Shown here: one piece after another, positions 33,149 through 41,858 of the stretch | Layout: every line of letters begins with the position of its first letter | Position numbering within the stretch: the first letter of the stretch is position 1 | Assembly: GCA_024434115.1 (NCBI GenBank) | Contig: QMIT01000001.1 | Span: forward strand, 310,001-374,000 | Reading direction: 5' to 3' | Length of the DNA: 64,000 bases | Source: Chloroflexota bacterium | GTDB taxonomy: Bacteria; Chloroflexota; Anaerolineae; Aggregatilineales; J027 | The notes under the pieces: model-generated | The model's database searches: none | Told to the model about the DNA's origin: nothing | The model's input: only the letters and a program-made list of their open reading frames with translations | Translations under genes and position numbers: made by a program

Positions 33149-34351
33149 TTATGATGGCTGGACAGCAGATGATAAATATTCAAAAAATCGTGCGCTGTCC
33201 TCTTGGTTATTATAGCAATGTAGCGACAGACGCAAAAATGGATGGCCCGCCGCATCCAAATGTCTGACTGTCGGGATGTCGTGGTCGCCTAGATATTTCA
33301 CAATGCGATCTGTCTCTTCGGTGGTTTTGGCGACCTTAAACGTCACAATCGAACCGTGCAGGGCGGGGTCGCGTGGCGTGAGGATTTCATAACCGCGTGC
33401 ATCCAACTCATCCATAAAATGCCCCGCCAATTGGGTGGTATGGGCATCAATACTGGATATGCCAAGTTCATTGATAAGTGAGAGGCTACTGACGACGGTG
33501 AAAATCCCCGGCACATTAAACGTTCCGGTCATAAACCGTAATGCCCCTTGACGCGGGGTCATGTCGTATTTAAGCCAATGTTCCCATCCCTCCACGTTAT
33601 TGCCACCCACAAATGAGGGCTGCATTCTTTCGGCGATTTCGGGATGGATATATAAAAAGCCAATCCCGGTCAGGGCCAGTAGTGATTTTTGCCCGCCACA
33701 GGCCAAAATATCAATATTCATGGCCTGTACATCAATCGGGATATGCCCGATGGATTGGATCGCATCTACCGAAAATAAGATACCCCGTTCCCGACAATAC
33801 GCACCGAGGGCTGCCAAATCCGCGCGTGCCCCAGTGAAAAATTGCAGCGAACTCACGGTGACCAAGCGCGTATTTTGATCTATGGCGGCGTCTAGTGCTT
33901 CGACGGTCAATGTCCCATTTTGCGGGGGGATGATTTTGCATGTTACGCCTTGTCGTTCGAGGGCCATCCAAGGATAGGCGTTGGCAGGAAATTCGACATC
34001 GCAAAAAATGATATTGTCGCCGGGACGCCAATCAATCGCACCTGCTACCAGATTAAACGCGAGAGAATTGCTTTGCACTGGGCAGATGTCGGAGGCATGT
34101 TCGGCATTGATATATGCCCTAAGTTCATGATGAAAACGTTCCAACATCGGTATGGCGTCTGTGCCAAAAAATTTACTGGCATTATGAGCCATGCGGTCAA
34201 CCGCATATTGTGTGGCGCGGCGGCTGCGTTCGGGCAAGGGGGAGATGCCCGCATGGTTGAGGTAGGTCACGGTCTCAGTTAATGGGAATTCGTCGCGGCG
34301 GAGGGCAGTAATATCATATTTTACAGGGTTGTTCTGGATGGATAAAATCAA
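33149..34351 (-). CDS. Class V aminotransferase (cysteine desulfurase / isopenicillin-N-epimerase-like)
   Basis: A 400-residue PLP enzyme of fold type I. The PLP Lys lies in DILACGGQKSLLALTGIGFL, preceded by the PLP-binding FSVDAIQSIGHIPIDVQAM. The N-terminal VTYLNHAGISPLPERS is typical of the group. There is no SufS/NifS-type catalytic Cys loop near the C-terminus, so it is probably not a desulfurase for SUF. The TTG at 34351 is chosen because AAGGAG sits exactly 7 bases upstream; the longer frame to 34423 adds an unlikely hydrophobic leader. It is the first gene of the minus-strand ATPase operon and divergent from the TIR gene. Confidence 0.85.
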   Translation of the reverse strand: MILSIQNNPVKYDITALRRDEFPLTETVTYLNHAGISPLPERSRRATQYAVDRMAHNASKFFGTDAIPMLERFHHELRAYINAEHASDICPVQSNSLAFNLVAGAIDWRPGDNIIFCDVEFPANAYPWMALERQGVTCKIIPPQNGTLTVEALDAAIDQNTRLVTVSSLQFFTGARADLAALGAYCRERGILFSVDAIQSIGHIPIDVQAMNIDILACGGQKSLLALTGIGFLYIHPEIAERMQPSFVGGNNVEGWEHWLKYDMTPRQGALRFMTGTFNVPGIFTVVSSLSLINELGISSIDAHTTQLAGHFMDELDARGYEILTPRDPALHGSIVTFKVAKTTEETDRIVKYLGDHDIPTVRHLDAAGHPFLRLSLHCYNNQEDSARFFEYLSSAVQPS

Positions 34352-34468
34352 AAGATATCTCCTTGAAGTTCGCCTAAATATGCTAAAAATGCTTGAATCC
34401 GGATAGAATTGTAGCGACATCACTAAAATTGTCTATCATAATGCCTTTTATTGAACGCGAGGGTACAA

Positions 34469-35293
34469 GTGGGTAGCTCAGTTTTCGTCAGTTATGCTCG
34501 AGAGAATGAGGAATTCGTACTAACTTTGGTCAATGACTTGCGATCTCAAAATATCGCAGTTTGGGTAGATCAGCACGATATTTTGCCCGGTCAGAAATGG
34601 GACATGGCAATTGAGGAAGCATTGTCACAATCTTCACACTTTCTGTTTGTGATGTCGAATGCTTCAGTTAATTCTCAAAATGTACGAGATGAACTTGATT
34701 TTGCTTTGGAAGCGGGCAAGATAATTATTCCTATCCTCCTTGATGATTGTAATCGCCCATTGCGTATCAGACGAATTCAATACATTGATTTTAGGATGGA
34801 TTACATTAGAGCTTTGGATCACTTAATGACTTTATTGAAAGATCAAAACGCAACTCTGACAGTTAATCGTGAAGAGTTAAGTGAAAAATTATATGATTTC
34901 AGTGGTCTCTGGGCGCACAACAGCGAATGGACTTATGGCAGGCTTGAGGTAATGTTTCTAAAACAAAAGGGCAACGTTATCATTGGCTTTTATGATAGAG
35001 GGCATGAAGATAAGTTAGGTATATACGTAGGCGAACTTGAGAATAGCGTAGTTCTAAAATACAAATGGATGTGGCTAGACAGGACATTGAATGGTGCTGG
35101 GTATATGATTTTTTCGCCATTTGAAAAGCGACTTACCCAACACTGGTGGTTCACTGATCAAAAGCCCGATGATACAAATCAAGAAGTGTTTCGATATCTC
35201 TCAGACAAACCCCCTGCTTGGTTTCAGGAGGGTGATTTCGAAAGATATAAAGATAGTTTTGAGTTGCTTGCTGGCTACAAAGTAGATTTATGA
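34469..35293 (+). CDS. TIR-domain protein with C-terminal beta-rich domain
   Basis: A 274-residue protein. Residues 1-125 form a TIR domain: SVFVSYARENEEFVLTLVND, VWVDQHDILPGQKWDMAIEE, HFLFVMSNASVNSQNVRDEL; Glu75 is at the position of the NADase catalytic Glu. Residues ~143-270 look like a small beta-barrel (SGLWAHNSEW, GNVIIGFYDRG, KYKWMWLDRTLNGAGYMIF), with a G-x-W start recalling calycin folds; that is inference. The GTG at 34469 has GAGGG 5 bases upstream. The gene is visibly AT-richer than its neighbours (about 37-40% GC in sampled lines), suggesting transfer. TIR proteins often signal or deplete NAD in defence; no partner gene is recognised. Confidence 0.85.
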   Translation: MGSSVFVSYARENEEFVLTLVNDLRSQNIAVWVDQHDILPGQKWDMAIEEALSQSSHFLFVMSNASVNSQNVRDELDFALEAGKIIIPILLDDCNRPLRIRRIQYIDFRMDYIRALDHLMTLLKDQNATLTVNREELSEKLYDFSGLWAHNSEWTYGRLEVMFLKQKGNVIIGFYDRGHEDKLGIYVGELENSVVLKYKWMWLDRTLNGAGYMIFSPFEKRLTQHWWFTDQKPDDTNQEVFRYLSDKPPAWFQEGDFERYKDSFELLAGYKVDL

Positions 35294-35472
35294 CCAATCC
35301 TCGACTCACTTTTTAAATTGATTAAAGACTCTATCGTCATGCAAAATTTTCCTTCGTTGTCAGCCAAGAGTTGAGCTTGCGCCATTGATTTTAACGCGCT
35401 GCTCTGATATAACCTAAACTGCCTTTATCCACAGGGGGATATTCATCGGTAACTTTATCTTGAGAGGTCATT

Positions 35473-36102
35473 ATGATCGAGCATATCCATTGGTTAGGAC
35501 ATGCCAGTTTTCGCATTGACGGGCCGACCTGCATCTATATTGACCCCTTCCGTATTCCTGCTGATTGCCCGCCTGCTGATGTTATTTTGCTCACGCATGA
35601 ACATTACGATCACTGCTCACCCTCTGACATTGATCGCATCCTCGTATCCCACACTCGCATTATTGGAGGAGAGGGCGTTGCCGAATTCTTAAAAGATGAA
35701 TACCCAGTGATGGTGCTGCGGCATTGGCAGAGCGTGAATGTGGGTCGGGCCAACATCAAAGCTGTTCCTGCCTACACTTATACCAATCATCATCCGGCGG
35801 CGCGGGGTGATCTCGGCTTTGTCATTGCAATGAACTTTCAGGACATCTACTATGCCGGGGATACCGATTTCGTTGCGGAACTTAAGCGCGTGCGCTGTGA
35901 CATTGCCATTCTGCCTGTCAGTGGTAAAGACGGCATTATGACAATGGATAGCGCCAAAGACCTCGTAAAAACGATGCGCCCCAAATATGTCATCCCAAGT
36001 CATTTTGGCTCGGTAGAAGGCGGCACACTCTTAGATGCGAAAGCATTAGAGACTGCCCTAAGTGACTTGGCAAAAGTGGTCTGGTTACAGGCAACGGTCT
36101 AG
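35473..36102 (+). CDS. MBL-fold metal-dependent hydrolase (UlaG-like)
   Basis: A 209-residue metallo-beta-lactamase-fold protein. The zinc motif is THEHYDH (41-47), and further ligands are in YAGDTDF (Asp, about 135) and IPSHFGS (His, about 177). Short single-domain members of this UlaG/UPF0173-like group hydrolyse phosphoester, lactone or other substrates. The specific one is unknown. It reads toward the phosphodiesterase gene, and the two stop codons share the same CTAG. Confidence 0.88.
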   Translation: MIEHIHWLGHASFRIDGPTCIYIDPFRIPADCPPADVILLTHEHYDHCSPSDIDRILVSHTRIIGGEGVAEFLKDEYPVMVLRHWQSVNVGRANIKAVPAYTYTNHHPAARGDLGFVIAMNFQDIYYAGDTDFVAELKRVRCDIAILPVSGKDGIMTMDSAKDLVKTMRPKYVIPSHFGSVEGGTLLDAKALETALSDLAKVVWLQATV

Positions 36103-36641
36103 GCTAAGTCTGCCAAGTTAACCAAACGCCCCATGTGCGTGTTGGGGTCATAAATCCCGAAAGTTGCTACCCCCGTGCCGGGATTGGTCATTTCCAACAG
36201 CGTGCCGGGGTTCATGCTCAAAACATTGCCCACCAACTCGACTTTGGCGATGTGATTATGACCATAGAACACCACATCATAATCCCCGCATTTGACCAAC
36301 GCCTCCACCAATTTGGGGGCCGTGCCATGATAGACCGCAATACGCTTGCCATATTCATTCAGCGACAAAAAGACATCTTCTATCGTGAGGCGTAATCCGG
36401 CATCTTTAACCTGAGCGCCAACGCTGCGATGTCCCCATTTTTCGCCATCGTTATTCCCAAAAACTCCATACAGCGGCGCATTGAGTTTGGTGAAGTAGCG
36501 CAGGGTAAAGGGCGCGACCCAATCGCCACAATGGATGACCAAGCCGACCTGCTGGGCATTGAAATAGGCCACTACCTGATCGAGATAATGCACTTGGTCA
36601 TGGGAATCGGACAGAACGCCAATGAGGGGATAAGAAGTCAT
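36099..36641 (-). CDS. YfcE/MJ0936-type phosphodiesterase
   Basis: A 180-residue calcineurin-like phosphodiesterase with an intact motif set: LSDSHD (12-15), HCGDW (about 37), FGNNDG (about 62), VYHGT (about 103) and FYGHNH (about 125). This family hydrolyses phosphodiesters such as bis-pNPP with Mn or Ni, and physiological substrates are mostly unknown. The sequence MNPGTLLEM near the end is the usual MNPGS element. It is 65 bp downstream of clpX, beyond a terminator. Confidence 0.9.
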   Translation of the reverse strand: MTSYPLIGVLSDSHDQVHYLDQVVAYFNAQQVGLVIHCGDWVAPFTLRYFTKLNAPLYGVFGNNDGEKWGHRSVGAQVKDAGLRLTIEDVFLSLNEYGKRIAVYHGTAPKLVEALVKCGDYDVVFYGHNHIAKVELVGNVLSMNPGTLLEMTNPGTGVATFGIYDPNTHMGRLVNLADLA

Positions 36642-36655
36642 TTTAGAGGTCTCCT

Positions 36656-36686
36656 GAAATAAAAAGGACGGTTGTTTAGACCGCCC
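36656..36686 (-). terminator. Terminator after clpX
   Basis: On the minus strand GGGCGGT and ACCGTCC pair with one mismatch around a 7-base loop, followed by TTTTTATTT. It lies 21 bases past the clpX stop. Confidence 0.7.
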
Positions 36687-36706
36687 TCTGATAATTTGAG
36701 AATGTT

Positions 36707-37993
36707 TTAGGCCGCCGAAGCGGTTTCAAGTTCTAGGCCGTTGTCTGTCCACTTCAGGGTCGTGCCTTTGGTGTCCACAATCACAGGCCGGGATTCATGG
36801 CGAACGGCTTCTTCGGTGACGACGACTTTGGCGATGTTTTTGGTAGAGGGGATTTCAAACATCACATCCAGCAAGACGCTTTCCAAAATCCCGCGTAGGC
36901 TACGTGCGCCCGTTTCATACTTCATGGCGAGTTCGGCGGCGGCGCGGAGGGCCTCGTCGGTGAAGGATAATTCGACATTATCTAGCGCGAAAAGGCTTTG
37001 ATACTGCTTAATTAGGGCGTTCTTGGGTTCTTGCAGCACACGAATCAGTGCATCTACTTCTAGTGGTTCGATATGGCACAAAACAGGGAGACGTCCCACC
37101 AGTTCGGGAATTAAGCCGAATTCCATCAGGTCATCGGCCCGAATGTGCTTCAATACATCCGATTTGTTGCCAGAACCGCTGGAGCCGCTGGTCGAGCCAA
37201 AACCCATCGCGCCTTTCACACCGATACGATCCGCAATCACTTCTTCGACGCCGGAGAAGGTTCCCCCACAGATGAACAGGATGTTGTCCGTGTTGATCTG
37301 GATGAATTCTTGATGGGGATGTTTACGGCCACCCTGCGGCGGTACATTCGCCAGCGTCCCCTCAATAATTTTGAGGAGCGCCTGCTGGACGCCTTCACCA
37401 CTTACATCACGGGTGATAGAGGGGTTATCACCGCTCTTGCGGGCGATCTTATCAATTTCGTCAATGTAGATGATACCTTTTTCGGCGCGGCTGATGTCAA
37501 AGTCGGCGGCTTGGATGAGGCGCAGTAGGATATTTTCTACATCCTCACCTACATAACCCGCTTCCGTGAGGGCAGTAGCATCGGCGATGCAGAACGGCAC
37601 ATCCAGCAGGCGGGCCAGCGTTTGGGCCAGCAGTGTTTTCCCGCAACCGGTTGGCCCAACAATCAAGATGTTGCTTTTTTCGATTTCAACATCATTGAAA
37701 TTGCCGCCAGAATTGATCCGTTTGTAATGATTATAGACCGCTACACTGAGAATGCGTTTGGCGCGGTTCTGCCCAATGACATAATCATCCAGATATTTTT
37801 GAATCTCACGCGGCGTCGGAATAGACTCGATGTGAAATTCACTGGTGGTTACTTCCTGACTGAGGATGTGTTCACACAGGCGTACACATTCATCACAAAT
37901 GAATACACCGTCTGGCCCTGCAATCAGGCGATTAACTTCATCAGGCGATTTGCCGCAAAACGAGCAACGCGGCGGCCCACTTTCCTTGTTCAT
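36707..37993 (-). CDS. clpX: ClpX, ATPase subunit of ClpXP protease
   Basis: A 428-residue AAA+ unfoldase that feeds proteins into ClpP. The N-terminal zinc-binding domain has Cys10, Cys13, Cys33 and Cys36 ([14 protein letters not shown]). Walker A is GPTGCGKT, Walker [11 protein letters not shown], followed by the pore loop GEGVQQ. The ClpP-binding loop is present around [20 protein letters not shown] and differs from the usual IGF tripeptide region only as far as I can judge by eye. It begins 8 bp after clpP ends, so the two are cotranscribed. Confidence 0.97.
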   Translation of the reverse strand: MNKESGPPRCSFCGKSPDEVNRLIAGPDGVFICDECVRLCEHILSQEVTTSEFHIESIPTPREIQKYLDDYVIGQNRAKRILSVAVYNHYKRINSGGNFNDVEIEKSNILIVGPTGCGKTLLAQTLARLLDVPFCIADATALTEAGYVGEDVENILLRLIQAADFDISRAEKGIIYIDEIDKIARKSGDNPSITRDVSGEGVQQALLKIIEGTLANVPPQGGRKHPHQEFIQINTDNILFICGGTFSGVEEVIADRIGVKGAMGFGSTSGSSGSGNKSDVLKHIRADDLMEFGLIPELVGRLPVLCHIEPLEVDALIRVLQEPKNALIKQYQSLFALDNVELSFTDEALRAAAELAMKYETGARSLRGILESVLLDVMFEIPSTKNIAKVVVTEEAVRHESRPVIVDTKGTTLKWTDNGLELETASAA

Positions 37994-38001
37994 GTTGGTA
38001 T

Positions 38002-38625
38002 CTATTTGTGATTTGTCTTAGCTGGCGGTTCGAGAATGGTGTCAATCAAGCCATATTCCAAAGCCTGTTGAGCAGTCAAATACACGTCACGATCCGTATC
38101 TTGTTCGATACGTTCCAGTGGTTGACCCGTCGTTTCTACAAAGATGCGGTTCAGCAGATCGCGCTGACGCAGAATTTCGCGGGCCTGAATTTCGATGTCG
38201 GTTGCCTGACCACCACCGCCGGATTGCCATGGTTGGTGCATATGGATGGTCGCATTGGGCAGGGCCATACGACGACCTTTGGTGCCACCCGTTAACAGGA
38301 CGGTGCCAAAGCTGGCGGTCAACCCGACAGCAACGGTGCGGATGGGATTGGTAATTGAGCGCATGGTATCCAGAATTGCCAGACCGGAATAGATCACACC
38401 GCCGGGGCAGTTGATATAAATCTGGATTTCTTTTTCAGGGTCTTGCTGATTCAGATAGAGCAGTTGGGCCACAATCAAGTTGGCGATTTGGTCATGGATC
38501 GCGGAGCCAAGAATGATGATACGTTCCTTCAAGAGCAGTGAATAAATATCGTAGGCCCGTTCACCACGCCCACTCTGCTCGATGACCATCGGAATAACAC
38601 CATTATAGATTTGCGTTGGGTTCAT
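38002..38625 (-). CDS. clpP: ClpP protease subunit
   Basis: A 207-residue serine protease that forms the barrel of ClpXP. The catalytic Ser105 lies in [10 protein letters not shown] (usual GQAASMG), the catalytic His130 in IHMHQP and the Asp in DTDRDVYL (about 179). Length and the EYGLIDTI end are normal for the family. It follows trigger factor by about 100 bp and precedes clpX by 8 bp, the common tig-clpP-clpX order. Confidence 0.97.
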   Translation of the reverse strand: MNPTQIYNGVIPMVIEQSGRGERAYDIYSLLLKERIIILGSAIHDQIANLIVAQLLYLNQQDPEKEIQIYINCPGGVIYSGLAILDTMRSITNPIRTVAVGLTASFGTVLLTGGTKGRRMALPNATIHMHQPWQSGGGGQATDIEIQAREILRQRDLLNRIFVETTGQPLERIEQDTDRDVYLTAQQALEYGLIDTILEPPAKTNHK

Positions 38626-38728
38626 ATGTCGTCTACCGCGTCGCTGCTGTCGTGATCACACGAGCAACCCTCGACGCTTTTCTCCCTTTCTTGTTGATAC
38701 CCTATAGACACTCTAACGTTACATCACC

Positions 38729-40222
38729 TTACTCAGTGGCTTCGCTGGCGGCGCTCTCAGCAACTTCGGCGGTTTCTTCAGCCAGCCCGGTGGTAGATTC
38801 ATTTTGGCCCGCGTCGGTCTCATCTGGGTCATTTGCGGGATTCAACCCTTTAGCAATGTCAATCAGGCGGCGGATGGTGCGCTGCGATACAAGGTCAATG
38901 GCAAGATTGCGCCGATTTTCATCTTGGTACAAATATTGACGGAACATCTCGCTTTGAGCACCAAATTGCTCAAGTCGTTTTTCAATTTCAGCATCAACAG
39001 CGGCGTCATCCACCGTCAAACCTTCTTGATTCGCCAGTTCGCTCATGATAAGGGAGCGGCGCAACCGATCAACCGCCCGTTCACTATACTCTTGACGGAA
39101 TTCATGTTCGGACTTGTTAATGAGCTTGAGATAATCAGTCAAGGGCACACCCACACGCTGACGCAGATTTTGATCAACGTCGTTGAGCATGTCATCAATG
39201 TAGTCTTCCAGCATCAAATTGGGATAGGTGATTTCGGCGGTTTCCAACAGTTTATCAACGGCCTTGACGAAATATTCTTCGTCCGCCATGCTGACCATTG
39301 CTTCGCGCAGATCTACGCGCAATTTGTCACGCAGACCATCCAAGGTCTTCACTTCGCCGTTGGTGGCAAGTTCTGCCAGAAAATCGTCTTTACCCGGCAG
39401 CGTCATGCTTTCGACTTTGTTAATGGTGATTTCAAAATTGACAGGACGGCCCGCCAGTTCCTTATTTTCTTCATCTTCAGGGATGCTGAGGGAGAATGAT
39501 TTTACCTCTTCTTCAGCCAGACCTACCAACTGTGCCGAAAATTCGGGCAGCAAATCACGCTTGGGGTCTTCACGCAAAATCACTTCATAATTGGTCTCGT
39601 CTATGAATACTTCGGCGTGATCATGATCGTGGTCATGGTCATGTTCTTCGCCCTCGGCATGTTCATGGTCGTGATCGTGGACATGGCCCTTGCTGTCGGC
39701 AAAAACACCCTGAATCTTGAGCATCACCTTATCCCCCATTTGGGCGGGGCGTCCGGCGGTTTCGGCCACAGCCAGTGTTTCACGGGTGCGATCTACTGCA
39801 TTTTCGACCGCTTCTTCCGTGACCTCAGGTTCATTATAGTCGAGGCGCAGCGCGCGATAGTCCCCTAGTTTGACTTCGGGGCGCTTGGGCACAATGAAGG
39901 TCAGGGTTAGCCCATCTTCTACGTTAAGGTCAGTAATCTCACCCGCTGCATATGGTTGAATACCACTTTCGTCGAGGGCTTTGCCATAAATATCGTCGCC
40001 AATATCTTCAATGGCTTCACGAATCAATCCCTCACGGCCCACCAAATTGAGTACCACATGATACGGGGCTTTGCCGGGACGGAAACCGGGAATGCGTAAC
40101 TCTTTTGAGACTTTGCGGGCGGCCCCACGCATGGCCTGTTCGACCCGTTCGGGGTCAACCTTCACCTTGAGTTGCGCGGTATGATCAGCGAGGTGTTCGA
40201 CTTGCAGTTCCAACGTTTGCAA
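38729..40222 (-). CDS. tig: Trigger factor with His-rich insertion in the PPIase domain
   Basis: A 497-residue ribosome-associated chaperone, longer than the usual ~430-450. The N-terminal ribosome-binding signature GFRPGKAPYHVV is at 46-57. The FKBP-type PPIase domain spans about 155-250, and the helical C-terminal arms follow to ~470. The PPIase domain contains an insertion at about 177-205 with 10 His among 24 residues, mixed with Asp and Glu (39614-39685). An acidic disordered tail ends the protein. It sits upstream of clpP on the same strand. Confidence 0.96.
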   Translation of the reverse strand: MQTLELQVEHLADHTAQLKVKVDPERVEQAMRGAARKVSKELRIPGFRPGKAPYHVVLNLVGREGLIREAIEDIGDDIYGKALDESGIQPYAAGEITDLNVEDGLTLTFIVPKRPEVKLGDYRALRLDYNEPEVTEEAVENAVDRTRETLAVAETAGRPAQMGDKVMLKIQGVFADSKGHVHDHDHEHAEGEEHDHDHDHDHAEVFIDETNYEVILREDPKRDLLPEFSAQLVGLAEEEVKSFSLSIPEDEENKELAGRPVNFEITINKVESMTLPGKDDFLAELATNGEVKTLDGLRDKLRVDLREAMVSMADEEYFVKAVDKLLETAEITYPNLMLEDYIDDMLNDVDQNLRQRVGVPLTDYLKLINKSEHEFRQEYSERAVDRLRRSLIMSELANQEGLTVDDAAVDAEIEKRLEQFGAQSEMFRQYLYQDENRRNLAIDLVSQRTIRRLIDIAKGLNPANDPDETDAGQNESTTGLAEETAEVAESAASEATE

Positions 40223-40262
40223 TCCTTAAAAATGGGGTCTATTGTCTGTTAATAGATTCAGT

Positions 40263-40268
40263 ATTATA
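40263..40268 (-). promoter_or_regulatory. Possible -10 box for trigger factor
   Basis: A perfect TATAAT on the minus strand about 40 bases before the tig start. No good -35 hexamer is seen at 16-18 bp, so the assignment is weak. Confidence 0.3.
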
Positions 40269-40371
40269 CACGTCCTGTAAAGGGGTATCTAGCGCGATTT
40301 TGCGTTCTGATAAACTTTTTATATTGAGGGGAATTGGGTTAAAAGAGGGCCTGAATAGGGTAGAAAAAGTT

Positions 40372-40456
40372 TGGTGCGGAAGGTGGGACTCGAACCCACA
40401 CGGATTACTCCACATGATCCTAAGTCATGCGCGTCTGCCAATTCCGCCACTCCCGC
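40372..40456 (-). tRNA. tRNA-Leu (TAG anticodon), CCA encoded
   Basis: On the minus strand the acceptor arm GCGGGAG pairs with CTTCCGC. The anticodon loop is CTTAGGA (anticodon TAG, reading CTA/CTN Leu). A long variable arm follows, as expected for a class II tRNA, then the T arm GTGGG-TTCGAGT-CCCAC. The 3' end ACCA is encoded. It lies between tig and the hybrid kinase gene on the same strand. Confidence 0.97.
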
Positions 40457-40518
40457 GTGACTGTGTAAGTAACACTATAGCAGAAAGCCCTGTCCCTGTC
40501 TAGGCTGATAGACCCGTC

Positions 40519-41751
40519 CTAGATGCTGTCAGAATCTAGATCCGCGATTGGTAGCAGCAACGAAAAAGTGCTGCCTTGCTTGGGGCGACTTTTCAGTTCA
40601 ATATCGCTGCCCATCCCGCGTGCCAACATGCGGGCCAATGCCAGACCAACCCCCGCGCCGTTATAGCGTTTGGCTGTGCCGCTGTCTACTTGGAAAAACG
40701 GCTCAAAGATTCTTTCCTGATATTGTTTGGGAACGCCAATCCCCTCATCTTTGACACTGACGCGCACAAACGAATGCCCTAGATGATTTTCAAGGCTTGT
40801 AAAGATATAGACTGGGGTATCATTCGGGCTGAATTTGAGGGCATTATCGAGCAGCAAGATTAAAATGCGAGAGACGGCACGGCGATCCGCAAATACAGGT
40901 AAGATTTCTTCTGGCACAAACTGGACGCGCCTAAAATCGTCGCGGTGTGACCAACTGCGGCGCAAATTATTGATGGCTTGATGGATGGCATCATTAAGCA
41001 TGGTTGGACTGGGTTTGAGATTTTCGACTAGATGTAGTTCCGAAATGTTACTTACCAGTTCTTCCATGCGGGTGACGGCCCCGGTTGCCATGCGGGCAAT
41101 CGTCTGATCACGCTCAAAACTTGACACCTCTTTAATCACTTCCACCAGCATCGAGACTGCCGTCTTGATTTGCAGCATGGGCGTCCGTAATTCATGATTG
41201 ACGCTTTCCATGATGTGATTTTTTAAGACCTCGGCTTGTTGGGCCATCTCAAGGGCGCGTTCCAATTCTTCGTTTCTTTTGCGTAGGTCTTCGGTTAGAT
41301 CGTGATTTTTCTGGATCAGGTCGTCTAATTGAAATTTCGTCCGCAGCAGGGCCTGTACGCGCAGCAGCAGGTCTTTCTCTACAACAGGTTTACGCAAATA
41401 GTCGTCCGCACCCGAAAGCATCCCGGCCAGCCGCTGGCGTTCCGCTTCGACTTCCGTTACGACAATGACAGGCAAATAACCCAACGAGGCATCACCGCGA
41501 ATCCGTTGGCAGACTGCAAGACCATCTAAATCGGGCATGGAGAGGTCAAGGATTACCAAATCGGGGTGCAAGTGAAAGATGATTTCGAGCGCATTGCTAC
41601 CGCTATAAGCCACGCTGACCTTATACCCCATCCGTTCCATATAGGCTTGTAAATTGTGAGCTTCTTTGGGGTCATCATCCACAATGACAAGATGAGGCGG
41701 CTCATCACGAATTACAGCATCCTCTAGGCTTGTGGCAACTACTTGTACCAT
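40519..41751 (-). CDS. Hybrid protein: receiver domain followed by histidine kinase
   Basis: A 410-residue cytoplasmic signalling protein. The receiver (about 19-135) is intact, with VDDD, Asp69 in LDLSMPD, Thr99 and Lys121 (RKP). A coiled-coil linker (~140-175) leads to a HisKA domain with His186 in VNHELRTP. A HATPase_c domain follows, with N-box LLDNALKFSP, G1 DEGIGVP and G2 GAGVGLALA. The order receiver-then-kinase suggests it takes its input from another kinase. No partner regulator is adjacent. Confidence 0.93.
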   Translation of the reverse strand: MVQVVATSLEDAVIRDEPPHLVIVDDDPKEAHNLQAYMERMGYKVSVAYSGSNALEIIFHLHPDLVILDLSMPDLDGLAVCQRIRGDASLGYLPVIVVTEVEAERQRLAGMLSGADDYLRKPVVEKDLLLRVQALLRTKFQLDDLIQKNHDLTEDLRKRNEELERALEMAQQAEVLKNHIMESVNHELRTPMLQIKTAVSMLVEVIKEVSSFERDQTIARMATGAVTRMEELVSNISELHLVENLKPSPTMLNDAIHQAINNLRRSWSHRDDFRRVQFVPEEILPVFADRRAVSRILILLLDNALKFSPNDTPVYIFTSLENHLGHSFVRVSVKDEGIGVPKQYQERIFEPFFQVDSGTAKRYNGAGVGLALARMLARGMGSDIELKSRPKQGSTFSLLLPIADLDSDSI

Positions 41752-41858
41752 GTCATTAACCTTGTAACCATGCGCGAATTTAGAGCGTGTATTGTATGCC
41801 GAAAAATTTTCGTTGGAAAACGATACCCCTAACGTACTCCTTTTCGTTTGAAAATGGC

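Noticed and set aside
34352-34423. Longer start of the class V aminotransferase
   Set aside because: The extra residues do not match the family, while TTG at 34351 has AAGGAG at 7 bases.
39590-39700. Met/Val-rich plus-strand open frame opposite trigger factor
   Set aside because: It is the antisense of the His/Asp-rich codons in tig and not a real gene.
40300-40503. Plus-strand open frame of 67 codons
   Set aside because: It runs across tRNA-Leu on the other strand and has no ribosome-binding site or family match.
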